Shown here one piece after another: positions 1 to 8,912 of a stretch of DNA of 64,000 nucleotides (its first letter is position 1; each line of letters opens with the position of its first letter). Both the position numbers and the translations under genes were made by a program. The notes under the pieces were generated by a model, which did not search any database, was not told the origin of the DNA, and saw only the letters and a program-made list of their open reading frames with translations. The DNA comes from Pseudomonadales bacterium (lineage in GTDB: Bacteria > Pseudomonadota > Gammaproteobacteria > Pseudomonadales > Pseudohongiellaceae), in assembly GCA_012103535.1 (NCBI GenBank), contig WLWQ01000001.1, forward strand, positions 186,001-250,000. The letters are read 5' to 3'.

Positions 1-3000
1 CCACCCCCAAGCTGCGTCATAGTTGTATTCAATTGAACTTAAAAATGATTGAAAATGATTTGAAGAGGCGTCTTCTTCTCTAACTAGCCAGTAATCATCA
101 GTCAAACTAGGTGGAGTAGTTGCGTTAGCACCAGATTCTAGATTTTCGACTATTAGAGGTGATCCACCTGTGCCATCTGTTGCAGATCCCAAAACACTAT
201 GTGTGCCAATAAAAGTTGTTGGACCCTCATCAGGAAAGATTGCAAATCCTACATTGTTAAGTTGCGCTGCTTCAGTTTGAGTCAGACGATTAGGGTCGCC
301 CTCTGCAAAAAGTATTGAACCACCAATCACTGTTCCTGCAGTCGTTAGGCGGAATCCACCTACAAACTCTTCGCCGTCGGTTCCTATAAAGGAACCACTA
401 AACGTTCCTGAAGTAATAGGTACCGGCTCAGCTGGAAATGCTGCGAAGTAGTCACCGTCGAGATCAACAAGATCTATTGCTCCAAGTACAATTGGATAGG
501 AATCTGTAGAAGATGCTGTCCAAATTGAAGATGGCGCATCGCAACCACCGGCTCCGTAACAAATTTCAAAATACAAATCATTCATTGTGCCAGAATCAAG
601 ATTTAGACTTACATCAAGTAAACCAAAAGCTTCCGTCGGCACTGAAGCGGCAAATTCTGCATTGTTTGCTAGTAGCAAATCGATGGCTTCGTATACTTTG
701 TTACCGGTCAAATTCGCAATAGGCGTGGGTGTAAAAGTTGCCCAGAGTACTTCTCCGTTTTTTGCTGCCGTATCAAGATCATCGTAGGAATCTTTATAGT
801 GAGTTACGCTGCTGCCTTCGCCGGCACTCCATATTCCCCAAAGCAGATCAGTTTCTGAGGCGACAGGGGATTCGAATCCCGTTGCTGCGGTGTTTTGCCG
901 AATAACATCAAATTGGAAAGAAGGCCAATAATCACTGCTTGCGAAAGATGGTGAATTCGAGCTAGAAATGATTGGACTTCCAGCGGAGCCATCGGAGGCA
1001 GGGCCTTGGAAAATTGCATCCTCAGAGAGACCGCCAGCACTGTCTAAATTAAAAACAGTGAACCCACGTAAAGTCATGGATTCTCTTTCAGCTGTAGACA
1101 GAACAAAGTTAGTCGGGCCGCTGTCTTGAAAGAGCACTGCACCGACTATTGATTCATCTGGAGTAGCGCCAGATGCGGGAATAACTCCTTCATCTTCAAA
1201 CTGCTCAAATGCGAACGTAAGTACGAAACCTGGTTCAGAATCGATCTGTTCTGCAAAGTGGCCAGTGAAGTAACCGTGTTGGCGTACATAACCATCAGAA
1301 CTGGTGCTCCAGTTTTCAACTAATACACTGTTAAAAACGAGACCGCCAAATGGAATTATCCAAGTCCCAAGTCCATAGCCATCAGTTCCATCTGCGTCTA
1401 CGTCTAGATTTCCATCAGCGATCTGACCAATGCCATTGCCGAGATCGAAGTCGATTTGAAAATCACCACTTACGGTAAACCCTGACGGTTCCTGAGAACC
1501 CTTAACAAGGTGATATCCGAAAGTTTCGTATTTACGAGTTCCTGTAAAGTCGGCGACTTCAAACGGAGCAACAGAGACTAGTACAACCCATCCTTCTTGC
1601 TCAGAAATTGTTGCAGATTGATCAGAATTATTTGAATAGGCTTCTTTTTCTAAGGGATCTCCTGAATCGAAATCCCAAGCTGCCCAGTCCAAATCAAAAC
1701 CATGCTCTCCCGGGCCAAAGGCATCCGGTAGTCGGTTGAAGCGAACAACATCGAAAGCTTGTGATGCAGTGAATCCGAACGGATTGTTCGTCGTTGTAGA
1801 AACAAACAAGCCATCGCTTTCATCAGTGATGAATTCACCATCTTCGGTGAAGTCTGAGGTAATACCTGATATTACGCCTCGGCCGTTGTGTGCGATTGCA
1901 CCTGCACGCTCCAATGAACCTATTTCACTGCTGCTTAATTGTTGAGGCAGGATTATTGGCGGTTCAGGTTCTTGTTCAGGCTCTGGCTCTGGCTCAGGTT
2001 CGGGCTCAGGCTCTGGTTCGTCGGGAGTAGTGATGTCTGGTTCAGGTTCAGGTTCTGGCTCCGGTTCTGGCTCCGGCTCAGGTTCTGGCTCAGGTTCTGG
2101 TTCTGGTTCTGGTTCAGGCTCTGGTTCTGGTTCAGGCTCTGGTTCTGGTTCAGGCTCTGGTTCAGGCTCCGGTTCGGATGTGTCGTCATCGTCTTGAGCA
2201 CAGATTTCTTCCTTACTGTTTGCTGCACAGGCAATGGTGCCATCGCCCTGAGTTTCATTGTCGTTGGTTACCAGGTTGTTCGATGACTGAGTAACCGCGC
2301 CCGCACCACTAGTATCAACCCCAGTGGTTGCCGTTGTATCAGTTGGGGTAGGAATTGGAGGAGCTAACGAATCGCCAGCGCCTCCTGCATCTCCGCCACC
2401 AGCATCGCCGCCTGCGTCTCCACCGTCAGTATTGTCTCCACCTGCGGCACCACCAGAGTCTGCTCCATCATCTGCAGCTCCGTCATCGGCACCATCGTCT
2501 GCAGCACCGTCATCGGCGCCATCATCCGCAGCGCCATCACCACCATCGCCGTCGTCTCCGTCGCCATCACCTCCATCGCCATCATCTCCGCCACCATCAT
2601 CCCCGTCTCCGCCTTCATCTTCAGAGTCGTCAACGGATAAGACTGCAATGTCACCTAGTTGGACAGGGGGGTCTAACAGCCCTGTTGCAGCGACATTAGG
2701 GTCATCTGCAACCGCAAAATCATAGTCAGCTCCAACACCTAGCTGCAACGATCCACCGTTATTGTCTACCTGGGTACCACCATCGTAGACACCGGTATAA
2801 AGTGCACCAGCATCAATCACACCTTCGTGGTCAGTACCACGGATACCAATGGTGGCAAATTCTGTTTCTACACTGTAGGCATCGAGATTTTGCTCACCGA
2901 TGGAGCCGGTAATCGTTCTAAATCCACCTTCGATAAGTCGCATGGTGGAAACATCGGTCTGAGCATTTTCTTCAAAGGTATAAGCGACGATTTCAAACTG

Positions 3001-3285
3001 AGTGTTTTCTTTAAGCGAAACGATTGCGCTATCAGTCATGCGGATTTGAGCAAAAGCCGCAGCGTCGGTAACAATTACATCGCCTACAAAGATTTCAGAA
3101 CGTCGAGCCAGCTCTCGAGAACTGCCAGTGGTATCAACTGCAGTTACCTGACCACTGGTAGCAACAACTCGACCGGCAAGATCGTCGTCTTGCTGGGCAT
3201 AGTTGCCTGGTGAATAAAGTGCAATGCACAACAACATAAAGTTGTAGCACATCCGTTCCGTAAATCGCTTGTAGTAAATCTTCAT
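1..3285 (-). CDS. FecR-domain protein with Gly/Asp and Glu-Pro linkers and repeated C-terminal modules (3' end outside window)
   Basis: A continuous minus-strand reading frame of 1095 codons runs from ATG at 3285 off the left edge, so the C-terminus is missing. Residues 1-30 look like a signal peptide ending near NYAQQ. Residues about 38-150 resemble a FecR domain (a periplasmic or surface beta domain), with IRGTDHEG near its end. A Gly/Asp/Ala-rich acidic stretch follows (about 215-305), then about 70 residues of Glu-Pro dipeptide repeat (DNA about 1960-2185). After that come at least two related modules of about 270 residues and the start of a third; each has a W-x-x-W or W-G-x-W motif, an LTGN/FTGT-x-K-Y-E motif and a G-x-F-x-G pattern. 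The architecture suggests a secreted or surface-exposed protein. The gene upstream encodes a TPR/barrel protein of the kind that exports such proteins. Its binding partner or substrate is unknown. Confidence 0.8.
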   Translation of the reverse strand, partial: MKIYYKRFTERMCYNFMLLCIALYSPGNYAQQDDDLAGRVVATSGQVTAVDTTGSSRELARRSEIFVGDVIVTDAAAFAQIRMTDSAIVSLKENTQFEIVAYTFEENAQTDVSTMRLIEGGFRTITGSIGEQNLDAYSVETEFATIGIRGTDHEGVIDAGALYTGVYDGGTQVDNNGGSLQLGVGADYDFAVADDPNVAATGLLDPPVQLGDIAVLSVDDSEDEGGDGDDGGGDDGDGGDGDGDDGDGGDGAADDGADDGAADDGADDGAADDGADSGGAAGGDNTDGGDAGGDAGGGDAGGAGDSLAPPIPTPTDTTATTGVDTSGAGAVTQSSNNLVTNDNETQGDGTIACAANSKEEICAQDDDDTSEPEPEPEPEPEPEPEPEPEPEPEPEPEPEPEPEPEPEPEPEPEPEPDITTPDEPEPEPEPEPEPEPEQEPEPPIILPQQLSSSEIGSLERAGAIAHNGRGVISGITSDFTEDGEFITDESDGLFVSTTTNNPFGFTASQAFDVVRFNRLPDAFGPGEHGFDLDWAAWDFDSGDPLEKEAYSNNSDQSATISEQEGWVVLVSVAPFEVADFTGTRKYETFGYHLVKGSQEPSGFTVSGDFQIDFDLGNGIGQIADGNLDVDADGTDGYGLGTWIIPFGGLVFNSVLVENWSTSSDGYVRQHGYFTGHFAEQIDSEPGFVLTFAFEQFEDEGVIPASGATPDESIVGAVLFQDSGPTNFVLSTAERESMTLRGFTVFNLDSAGGLSEDAIFQGPASDGSAGSPIISSSNSPSFASSDYWPSFQFDVIRQNTAATGFESPVASETDLLWGIWSAGEGSSVTHYKDSYDDLDTAAKNGEVLWATFTPTPIANLTGNKVYEAIDLLLANNAEFAASVPTEAFGLLDVSLNLDSGTMNDLYFEICYGAGGCDAPSSIWTASSTDSYPIVLGAIDLVDLDGDYFAAFPAEPVPITSGTFSGSFIGTDGEEFVGGFRLTTAGTVIGGSILFAEGDPNRLTQTEAAQLNNVGFAIFPDEGPTTFIGTHSVLGSATDGTGGSPLIVENLESGANATTPPSLTDDYWLVREEDASSNHFQSFLSSIEYNYDAAWGW

Positions 3286-3343
3286 AATCTTTGCTCAATA
3301 ATTGATGAAGCCATAGTGCTAAGTTGGCAATACTGTCGCTAAG

Positions 3344-3667
3344 TTAAAACTGGTATCTGAATCCTGCTTGATACTTAAGTCGAGAATAATCGTATAACTC
3401 GATGTTGCTGCCATTGTCGGTATAGGAAACTTCACCAGTTATCATTAAGTTTCTTTGTAACTGCCAGAACCAACCGAGTGCCAAAGTCTCCATGTCATCT
3501 TCTCTTGTTGTGTCAAAAAACACAGGATGATTAGAGTCATGTTCAACGTCTTGCATCGAGGCTCTCAAGTACGGTGTGTGTTGGGCGTTCATCCGATAGA
3601 GAAGGCTGTAGGCAAGCCCTGTGAATTTTCTGCCATTGTGCTCACCACCGTCGGGATTTTCGGGATC
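3344..3667 (-). pseudogene. C-terminal barrel part of the interrupted Slam-like gene, after an in-frame TAA
   Basis: Immediately after the TAA at 3668-3670 the same reading frame stays open for 107 codons, beginning DPENPDGGEHNG and ending GFRYQF then stop. Alternating hydrophobic and polar strands and a terminal aromatic Phe are typical of the last strands of an outer-membrane beta-barrel. With the upstream part this restores a protein of about 447 residues. Either the stop is a nonsense mutation or sequencing error, or it is read through. An internal ATG at 3592 exists, but a barrel C-terminus translated alone would make no sense. Confidence 0.7.
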
Positions 3668-4690
3668 TTAATCTGCGTGATAAACATTAAAAGTATGGGT
3701 GTAGGGGCCTGCAATCTTAGTCAAGCCACCAGTAATCAACGCCTGATTGACGTCGCGTAGATCATTCAAGTCACCACCATTGCTGGTGTCATAACGCAGT
3801 TTATTGTAAGAACTTGCAAGAGTTTGATACCAGCCGTTGCTTCCAACTCGTTGCCAGGATGCGGTGAGTCCAAGAGCGCTCTGGAATCCATCCTCATCCA
3901 GATTAACTTGTGATGCGGTGGCTCCGATTTTGAATCGGTTAACTTCATTACCCCAGTTATAGGCTATTTCGCCACGCAGATTGTCGATATCGAACTGATC
4001 AGTTTCGAAGTTGTCCAGATGCATTAGGTTAACAGTCGCACTCAATGATCTATCACGAGTGAATGGGTAGTTGTAGGCCATGGTAACGGTGGTATTCATG
4101 AAATTATCATCCGTTTCCTGCCCATTGGGATTAAGTTCTATTTCCCCAATAAGTGGTGTATCGATTAAAGAGTTACTCGTGGCACTGTTTATGTTGTCGT
4201 CGGAGCCGATTACGGAGGAAATTGTCCAGTTAATCGTGGCTTGTTGAGCGTCTCGCCTTGCATCGATTAGGAGAAGAAAAGCTTCGATATTTTGCTGCAC
4301 ATTCGCTGGAGGGCTGGTTTCCAGTACCAGATTAAACAAGTTCTCAGATGCCGTAAGATTATTAGTGACGAAATAGGATCTCGCCAACTCAAGTCGAGCA
4401 CGTTCTCTTAGAATTCCATCCTGGGCGGTAGTCGCGACCCGTTCCAATGCGAAAACTGCCTCGTTGGGAGCGCCAGATTCGAGTGCTGAAAGGCCGTACA
4501 GGAAATCGAATTCAGGATCGCCTTCCCATTCTTCGAGATTGGCGTTGCCTAAATTGAATGCTTCTTGAAACTGCCCGGCTGAAATTAAGTTGTCCATTTC
4601 TGCGTTTGGTGATTCTTGTTCCGCTGCAAAGAGATGAAACTGAAAACCCAAAACTGCAATCGGTACGAGTAGCCTTAAGTGCTTTTTCAT
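3668..4690 (-). CDS. TPR plus outer-membrane barrel protein, DUF560/Slam-like, truncated by TAA
   Basis: 340 codons from ATG at 4690 to TAA at 3668. Residues 1-22 form a signal peptide. Residues about 30-150 hold tetratricopeptide-like helices (FDFLYGLSALESG, then ELARSYF), and the rest consists of amphipathic beta strands starting at about WTISSVIGSDDN. This arrangement is that of DUF560 proteins, the surface lipoprotein assembly modifiers (Slam, type XI secretion), which move folded cargo across the outer membrane. The barrel stops two or three hairpins short, and the missing strands are found in frame downstream. The next gene downstream encodes a FecR-domain protein, a plausible cargo. 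Family assignment is by architecture and neighbourhood, not by a search. Confidence 0.65.
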   Translation of the reverse strand: MKKHLRLLVPIAVLGFQFHLFAAEQESPNAEMDNLISAGQFQEAFNLGNANLEEWEGDPEFDFLYGLSALESGAPNEAVFALERVATTAQDGILRERARLELARSYFVTNNLTASENLFNLVLETSPPANVQQNIEAFLLLIDARRDAQQATINWTISSVIGSDDNINSATSNSLIDTPLIGEIELNPNGQETDDNFMNTTVTMAYNYPFTRDRSLSATVNLMHLDNFETDQFDIDNLRGEIAYNWGNEVNRFKIGATASQVNLDEDGFQSALGLTASWQRVGSNGWYQTLASSYNKLRYDTSNGGDLNDLRDVNQALITGGLTKIAGPYTHTFNVYHAD

Positions 4691-5224
4691 TGTTTTGTCC
4701 GTTTTTCTTTTTACAATCTTTAGACGATGGACTTACCGCTTTAAATCAGCGGAAATTCAGAGCTGACGGTGCATTCACGCACTCCGCATTGTACCAAAAA
4801 GCATGCGTAAGTCTTACTTTACTCCTACATTCTGTCGATTCAAGCAGCCTTTTCTTACACATGATAGATTTGTGAACCCCGTCAAATTAACACTGTTCTT
4901 TTTAACGGTTTTGGGGAAATTTTTGAATCAATTTTTGGAATGATTTGAGCTTGGTTAGGAATGCTGATTAAAAATTGATCAATTCGTGCTGTATATGACT
5001 TTGCGCTCGCGGAGACACAAAGATTTTTAGCGATAGAGCTAGGGCAATACTTGGGATTGTTGCGGGCAATAGGATGTTCTGAGCACTAAAATTCCCGCGC
5101 ATTTCGTGATTAGCCCCACCTGAAACGAAAATATCAATAAAAACAATTAGATGGAGACGAAAAAATCTAAATAACTCAAAGAAGTCGTGGTGGTCGTGAC
5201 CGCATAAGGGCCGGTTTTGTTAAA
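4691..5224. other. Gene-poor spacer, about 530 bases
   Basis: No convincing gene is visible on either strand. Short frames overlap the 5' end of the Slam-like gene and have no family features. A 12-base palindrome, AATTGATCAATT, lies at 4973-4984 but could be chance in AT-rich DNA. The region must hold the promoter of the Slam-like/FecR pair and the 3' end of the HD-GYP transcript, neither of which I can place. Confidence 0.5.
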
Positions 5225-7222
5225 TTATTTCTTGTGCTCGTGCTTGTGTAAGTCGAAATCACAGGGGTGGTGACTAAAACTCTGAAAATCTGAAGACGTT
5301 GAGTATTCATGGGTATCGATTACATGGAAAACCTTGGCATCAACAAATACTTGAACCAGATCGCCATCCAATAGGCCTTTGTCCGCCTCACTTACCAGGA
5401 TATCGATCGCTTTGTCGGCGTTCATGGCGGGCTTATAGGGGCGATCGGAGGCAGTTAATGCGTCATAGATGTCGCATATCGTCATTATCTTGGAGGGTAA
5501 GGGAATCTCATCCTCTTTCATGCCGTAGGGATAGCCACTGCCGTCTAGTTTTTCGTGCTGAGCCGCTGCAATGGTAGGAATATTCTGAAATTCCTTTGTC
5601 CAGGGAATGTGATTCAAAAAGTTCTGTGTGTGTACCACGTGTGATTCGATCTCTTTTCTTTCCGTTGGTGAAAGACTGCCTTTCGGAATAGACAGTAGAG
5701 CAAATTCTTCGGAAGTTAAGATAGCCAGTTCTTCATCTGAACTGTCTAATCTGAATTCTTTAATCTTATCTAGCATGTCTCGGTTGTCTTGTTTTAGAAC
5801 GGTTGGTTCATTAACTTCAGAGATCGCTCGATAAAATTCGTGCAACATGTCTATGTCGTGATCGAGTTGATTATCAATGTTGCCAAGGCGGGCAGAATCA
5901 GGGCCGCCATTTTGATACATGGCAAGTTTTTGTGTTAAAGCCTGATTCTTTAAGCGTTCCTGTGCGAGTCGCATTCGAAACTGAATTAATTCAAGACTGC
6001 CAGCCGTTAGTTTCTTTTCTTTTACTAATACAGATTCCCTGACACCAACCTTGCCAAAGTCGTGCAGTAGGGCTGCGTACTTTAACTCTCTTACTTCAGT
6101 TTCTGTGAAACGAATATTGCGTAAACGTGTGAGATTTGAAACTGATACAGATTTTGCCAGGTCCACACACAAGTCAGCCACCCGGAATGAGTGACCGCTA
6201 GTGGTAGGATCGCGTTGTTCAATTGCTGAAACTGAAGCATTAACGAAGCCTTCGAACAGGGCTTTAATGTCGTTTTGCAGTATAGTATTTTCAATTGCAA
6301 TACCGGCCTGACTCGCTAACGCTTGCAGTAATACGTTGATATCGCTATCGAAAGCGAGCGTATAAGCCAGCGCAGATTTTTCATCGGAAATTTTTAGAGA
6401 GCGTGCTTTCTTCCTGTTTATAAACTGCAGGACACCAATAACTTCCTTCTGTTTATTGGTGAGTGGAATCGCGAATATGGACTTAGTCCTATAACCACTT
6501 TTTCTATCAAATGATTGGTTGAACTTATAAGGCACATTGCTCGATAGCTGGTAGGCGTCAGGTATATTTAATTCGCTATCACTTGAAGCAACGTAGCCAG
6601 CAATTGAAGATTCATCCATAGGAAAACGCATCTCTTCAAATGGCAAATCCAAGGAATCGTTTTGAGTTAACTTAAAAATTAGCTCACGTTCGTGGTCGTT
6701 TATTTCATTAATCAAATAAAGAGATGCGGCATCACAACAGGCAATGTTTTGGCCTTCGGTAAGAATCTTTGTAAGCAGAGTCATCAAATCATCTTCTGCT
6801 GACAAGGAAATACTAATGTCTGCGAGTTTACTTAGATACCGAAAGCTGGTGTCTTGTAATCGTGCTTTCTCTGTTTTTTCACTCTTCAGGACCCATTGGT
6901 AACAAGCCATTTCCAGTAATTTCATGGTTTGCCGATAGGGCAGCGCATTTGTCAGAAATAAATCAGCATCGACTTCCATTGAATCGGTAGCCAACAATAT
7001 TGCCTCGGGAAATTGTTCCGCCCATTGGTCATATTCCATGTCTCGCAGGAGGTGGTGGTCTAGCAATATCAAGGCAGGGTTATAGCGTTGTGCGGCGGTA
7101 ACAGACACTATTTCTGTAGGAATGATCAGCTTTGATTGCAGATCATTCCAGACAGCAGCATTTGCATAACCAGGGCCGTAGCCTATGGTAATAGTGCGTT
7201 GATTATCGGCGAATGAATTCAT
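5225..7222 (-). CDS. GAF and HD-GYP domain protein, probable cyclic-di-GMP phosphodiesterase
   Basis: 665 residues. The N-terminal 110 residues look like a degenerate response-regulator receiver: ALILLDHHLL sits where the phospho-acceptor strand would be, but the usual N-terminal acidic pair is replaced by GYGPG. A GAF domain follows (about 130-300; SIAGYVASS, then LNIPDAY, then GVLQFINRK), of the type that binds small ligands such as cyclic nucleotides. The HD-GYP domain (about 330-640) keeps the metal-binding LLHDFGKVGV and the signature HEKLDGSGYP plus DIYDALTASDRPY, so it is probably catalytically active and hydrolyses cyclic-di-GMP. An unusual insertion of about 110 residues, rich in Glu, Lys and Leu, separates the HD motif from the HVVHTQNFL helix. 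The C-terminus is His-rich. It appears to be transcribed alone. Confidence 0.85.
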   Translation of the reverse strand: MNSFADNQRTITIGYGPGYANAAVWNDLQSKLIIPTEIVSVTAAQRYNPALILLDHHLLRDMEYDQWAEQFPEAILLATDSMEVDADLFLTNALPYRQTMKLLEMACYQWVLKSEKTEKARLQDTSFRYLSKLADISISLSAEDDLMTLLTKILTEGQNIACCDAASLYLINEINDHERELIFKLTQNDSLDLPFEEMRFPMDESSIAGYVASSDSELNIPDAYQLSSNVPYKFNQSFDRKSGYRTKSIFAIPLTNKQKEVIGVLQFINRKKARSLKISDEKSALAYTLAFDSDINVLLQALASQAGIAIENTILQNDIKALFEGFVNASVSAIEQRDPTTSGHSFRVADLCVDLAKSVSVSNLTRLRNIRFTETEVRELKYAALLHDFGKVGVRESVLVKEKKLTAGSLELIQFRMRLAQERLKNQALTQKLAMYQNGGPDSARLGNIDNQLDHDIDMLHEFYRAISEVNEPTVLKQDNRDMLDKIKEFRLDSSDEELAILTSEEFALLSIPKGSLSPTERKEIESHVVHTQNFLNHIPWTKEFQNIPTIAAAQHEKLDGSGYPYGMKEDEIPLPSKIMTICDIYDALTASDRPYKPAMNADKAIDILVSEADKGLLDGDLVQVFVDAKVFHVIDTHEYSTSSDFQSFSHHPCDFDLHKHEHKK

Positions 7223-7368
7223 GTCAGAATAGTGTTGGCGCGACGAGCTAGCGCGAGTTTAACGCAGGCCCCCTATTAGGGATAGTCCATACCCTTAAAT
7301 ATGACGGGTATAAAGATCCAGTTAAATAGCTTAACTACGAACAGTTATTAGTAAGTATGGAAGAGTTA

Positions 7369-7566
7369 TCAGCGTGGCTGGAGCTTTTCTTTAAGTTGCT
7401 GCATAAAACGATCGAGATTGCTCTCTGCTTCAGAGCGATAACGGAAAGGGCCTATTTCGTCCCCCTCGCGGGTCCTGAAATACCAGAGATTCTGGTCACT
7501 GAATATGCGGTCACTTCGATCGGGAGCGTCGGATTTTAGCGGATCTTGTTGGCGAGCTGCAGACAT
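7369..7566 (-). CDS. Small DUF6316-type protein
   Basis: 65 residues, basic and soluble. The core WYFRTREGDEIGPFRYRSE followed by a predicted helix is typical of short conserved proteins of Pseudomonas and relatives annotated as DUF6316. Function is unknown. It lies downstream of mobA on the same strand but 373 bases away, so it probably has its own promoter. The frame is supported by the conserved aromatic/Gly-Pro core, not by length alone. Confidence 0.65.
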   Translation of the reverse strand: MSAARQQDPLKSDAPDRSDRIFSDQNLWYFRTREGDEIGPFRYRSEAESNLDRFMQQLKEKLQPR

Positions 7567-7939
7567 CGTTGTTGTAATTGCTTTTATATAACTCTCAGGG
7601 AGTATCGATATCGTTGGTCTCCGCTAGCTTAAGGCTACTGCTAATGTTAATTAGCCCCAACTATTTGTCGGCAGGTAACCTTAAGCTAACGAGTATGGGC
7701 ACAGTAAACGTAGCCTAATCCATTTTGAAGAGCGCAAAATGTATGCCACGCAGGTTTTGCTCACTTCTGTGATTAACATTTAACCAAGTCAATTTTCCCC
7801 TAATAATCATGTAGATACGGTGATTTTTGAAAATTCGCGGACCATCTGTTTTTCCCGATGAAACAAGTAGATAGCTGGGTTTCTTAAAAGTTAAGAAATA
7901 TTCTGCGGAATTTTAATTTACAAAATAAGAGCAAATATT
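7567..7939. other. Non-coding spacer with a 10-base inverted repeat
   Basis: 373 bases between mobA and the DUF6316 gene with no convincing gene. TAGCTTAAGG at 7625-7634 is complementary to CCTTAAGCTA at 7679-7688. Between them GCTAA (7640-7644) and TTAGC (7650-7654) can form a smaller hairpin. Read on the minus strand, the structure lies in the 5' leader of the DUF6316 gene. No T-run follows, so it is not an obvious terminator. Confidence 0.45.
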
Positions 7940-8563
7940 TTAGGAATTGATCATTTTTTGTACAGTTTCTAGGGATTCCTCATCATTGATATTGAAGAAA
8001 TCTAAATCACTATCACGCTGCACCTTGATCAACTGGCTGTTGAGCCGTGGCATTACTAACTTCGGCCCATAGAGACCGTCACCAATCGCTTCTTCAATTA
8101 AATCGACACACGAGAGAGACCAAATGGAAAAAAGAGGCTGTACTTGATTATCGCACTCACAGTAAACGACCTCGCAGTGGTTAGTGACAAATTCTTGCCA
8201 AAGTTGCGGAATCAGCTTTTCAGGGAAGAAAGGGACATCGCCAGGTACACACAGCAACGCGTCGGGCAATTTCGTTGCCTGATCTTCTAAAATCCATCTC
8301 ATGGCACTATGGATTCCAATTAGCGGGCCTTGGTAATTGTTTTCTGCATCTGCAATGAGCGGCAGATTCAAATAGCGGTAGTCATCCTGATTATGATTGA
8401 CGCTAAGGACCACCTGAGACACTGCATGCTGAATTCTCTGCAAACTCCATTCGATCAAAGGAGTGTTGCTAAGCTTAACAAGCGGTTTGTTTAAATTTTC
8501 CATTCGAGATCCCCGGCCACCGGCCAGGATTACTGCGAATAATTTCTGATTTTTTGATTGCAT
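7940..8563 (-). CDS. mobA: Molybdenum cofactor guanylyltransferase
   Basis: 207 residues. MobA joins GMP from GTP to molybdopterin-Mo to make the guanine dinucleotide cofactor used by DMSO-reductase-type enzymes. The N-terminal nucleotide-binding motif AVILAGGRGSRM and the downstream NKPLVKL are diagnostic, and YQGPLIGIHSAM and LLCVPGDVPFF match the Mg-binding centre of the family. Length is normal (E. coli MobA is 194). No other molybdopterin gene lies in the window. The start at 8563 places the glycine-rich loop at the usual distance from the N-terminus. Confidence 0.9.
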   Translation of the reverse strand: MQSKNQKLFAVILAGGRGSRMENLNKPLVKLSNTPLIEWSLQRIQHAVSQVVLSVNHNQDDYRYLNLPLIADAENNYQGPLIGIHSAMRWILEDQATKLPDALLCVPGDVPFFPEKLIPQLWQEFVTNHCEVVYCECDNQVQPLFSIWSLSCVDLIEEAIGDGLYGPKLVMPRLNSQLIKVQRDSDLDFFNINDEESLETVQKMINS

Positions 8564-8777
8564 GAGTATTAAGTAATTTTAATAAATTTTTGTGGTGCAC
8601 AGCTGCAGGCAGAGTGTAGGTGAGAGAGTGCGAAAAGCTCAATCGTTCGTAGATGAAAAACCCGCTGTTTGACTGTATTTACATTAATTTTGCTGGCGGC
8701 TGAGCAACGATTGCAGTTGCACTTTCTATATGGGAAAATCGCGCACTTCGCGGGCCTGGTGAGTCGTAGATAACTTA

Positions 8778-8807
8778 TTGAAATAGTTAATAATAAGAGT
8801 CTAAACT
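8778..8807 (+). promoter_or_regulatory. Possible sigma-70 promoter of tig
   Basis: TTGAAA at 8778-8783 and TAAACT at 8802-8807 are separated by 18 bases. This would give a leader of about 100 bases before the tig start. It is a moderate match in AT-rich DNA. Confidence 0.35.
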
Positions 8808-8876
8808 CTCTATTTTCCCCCAACTGCTTCGAGTCGTTTTGTCATTAATATTCACTCAGCGTAAGAATTAAACAAG

Positions 8877-8895
8877 TCATGAATGTGATTCATGA
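8877..8895. repeat. Perfect inverted repeat in the tig leader
   Basis: TCATGAAT (8877-8884), spacer GTG, ATTCATGA (8888-8895), ending 17 bases before the tig ATG and just ahead of its ribosome-binding site. It could be an operator for a dimeric protein or an RNA hairpin limiting tig translation. Confidence 0.5.
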
Positions 8896-8912
8896 ATAGT
8901 CAGAGGTAATAC

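Larger units (their letters stand above)
8564..8912. other. Divergent spacer between mobA and tig
   Basis: 349 bases without a supported gene. A minus-strand frame of 84 codons (8569-8823) has no family features and a composition unlike its neighbours. The spacer should contain the promoters of both mobA and tig; one candidate tig promoter and an inverted repeat are listed separately. Confidence 0.5.

Noticed and set aside
1939..2286. Plus-strand frame of 115 codons full of Phe, Arg, Leu and Trp
   Set aside because: It is the antisense of the Glu-Pro repeat of the minus-strand FecR protein; repetitive DNA leaves several frames open.
2324..2725. Plus-strand Pro/Ser-rich frame of 133 codons and an overlapping His/Arg-rich one
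   Set aside because: Antisense shadows of the Gly/Asp repeat of the same minus-strand gene; no start signal or family likeness.
8569..8823. Minus-strand frame of 84 codons in the mobA-tig spacer
   Set aside because: No recognisable domain, no clear ribosome-binding site, and it would fill the only space for two divergent promoters.
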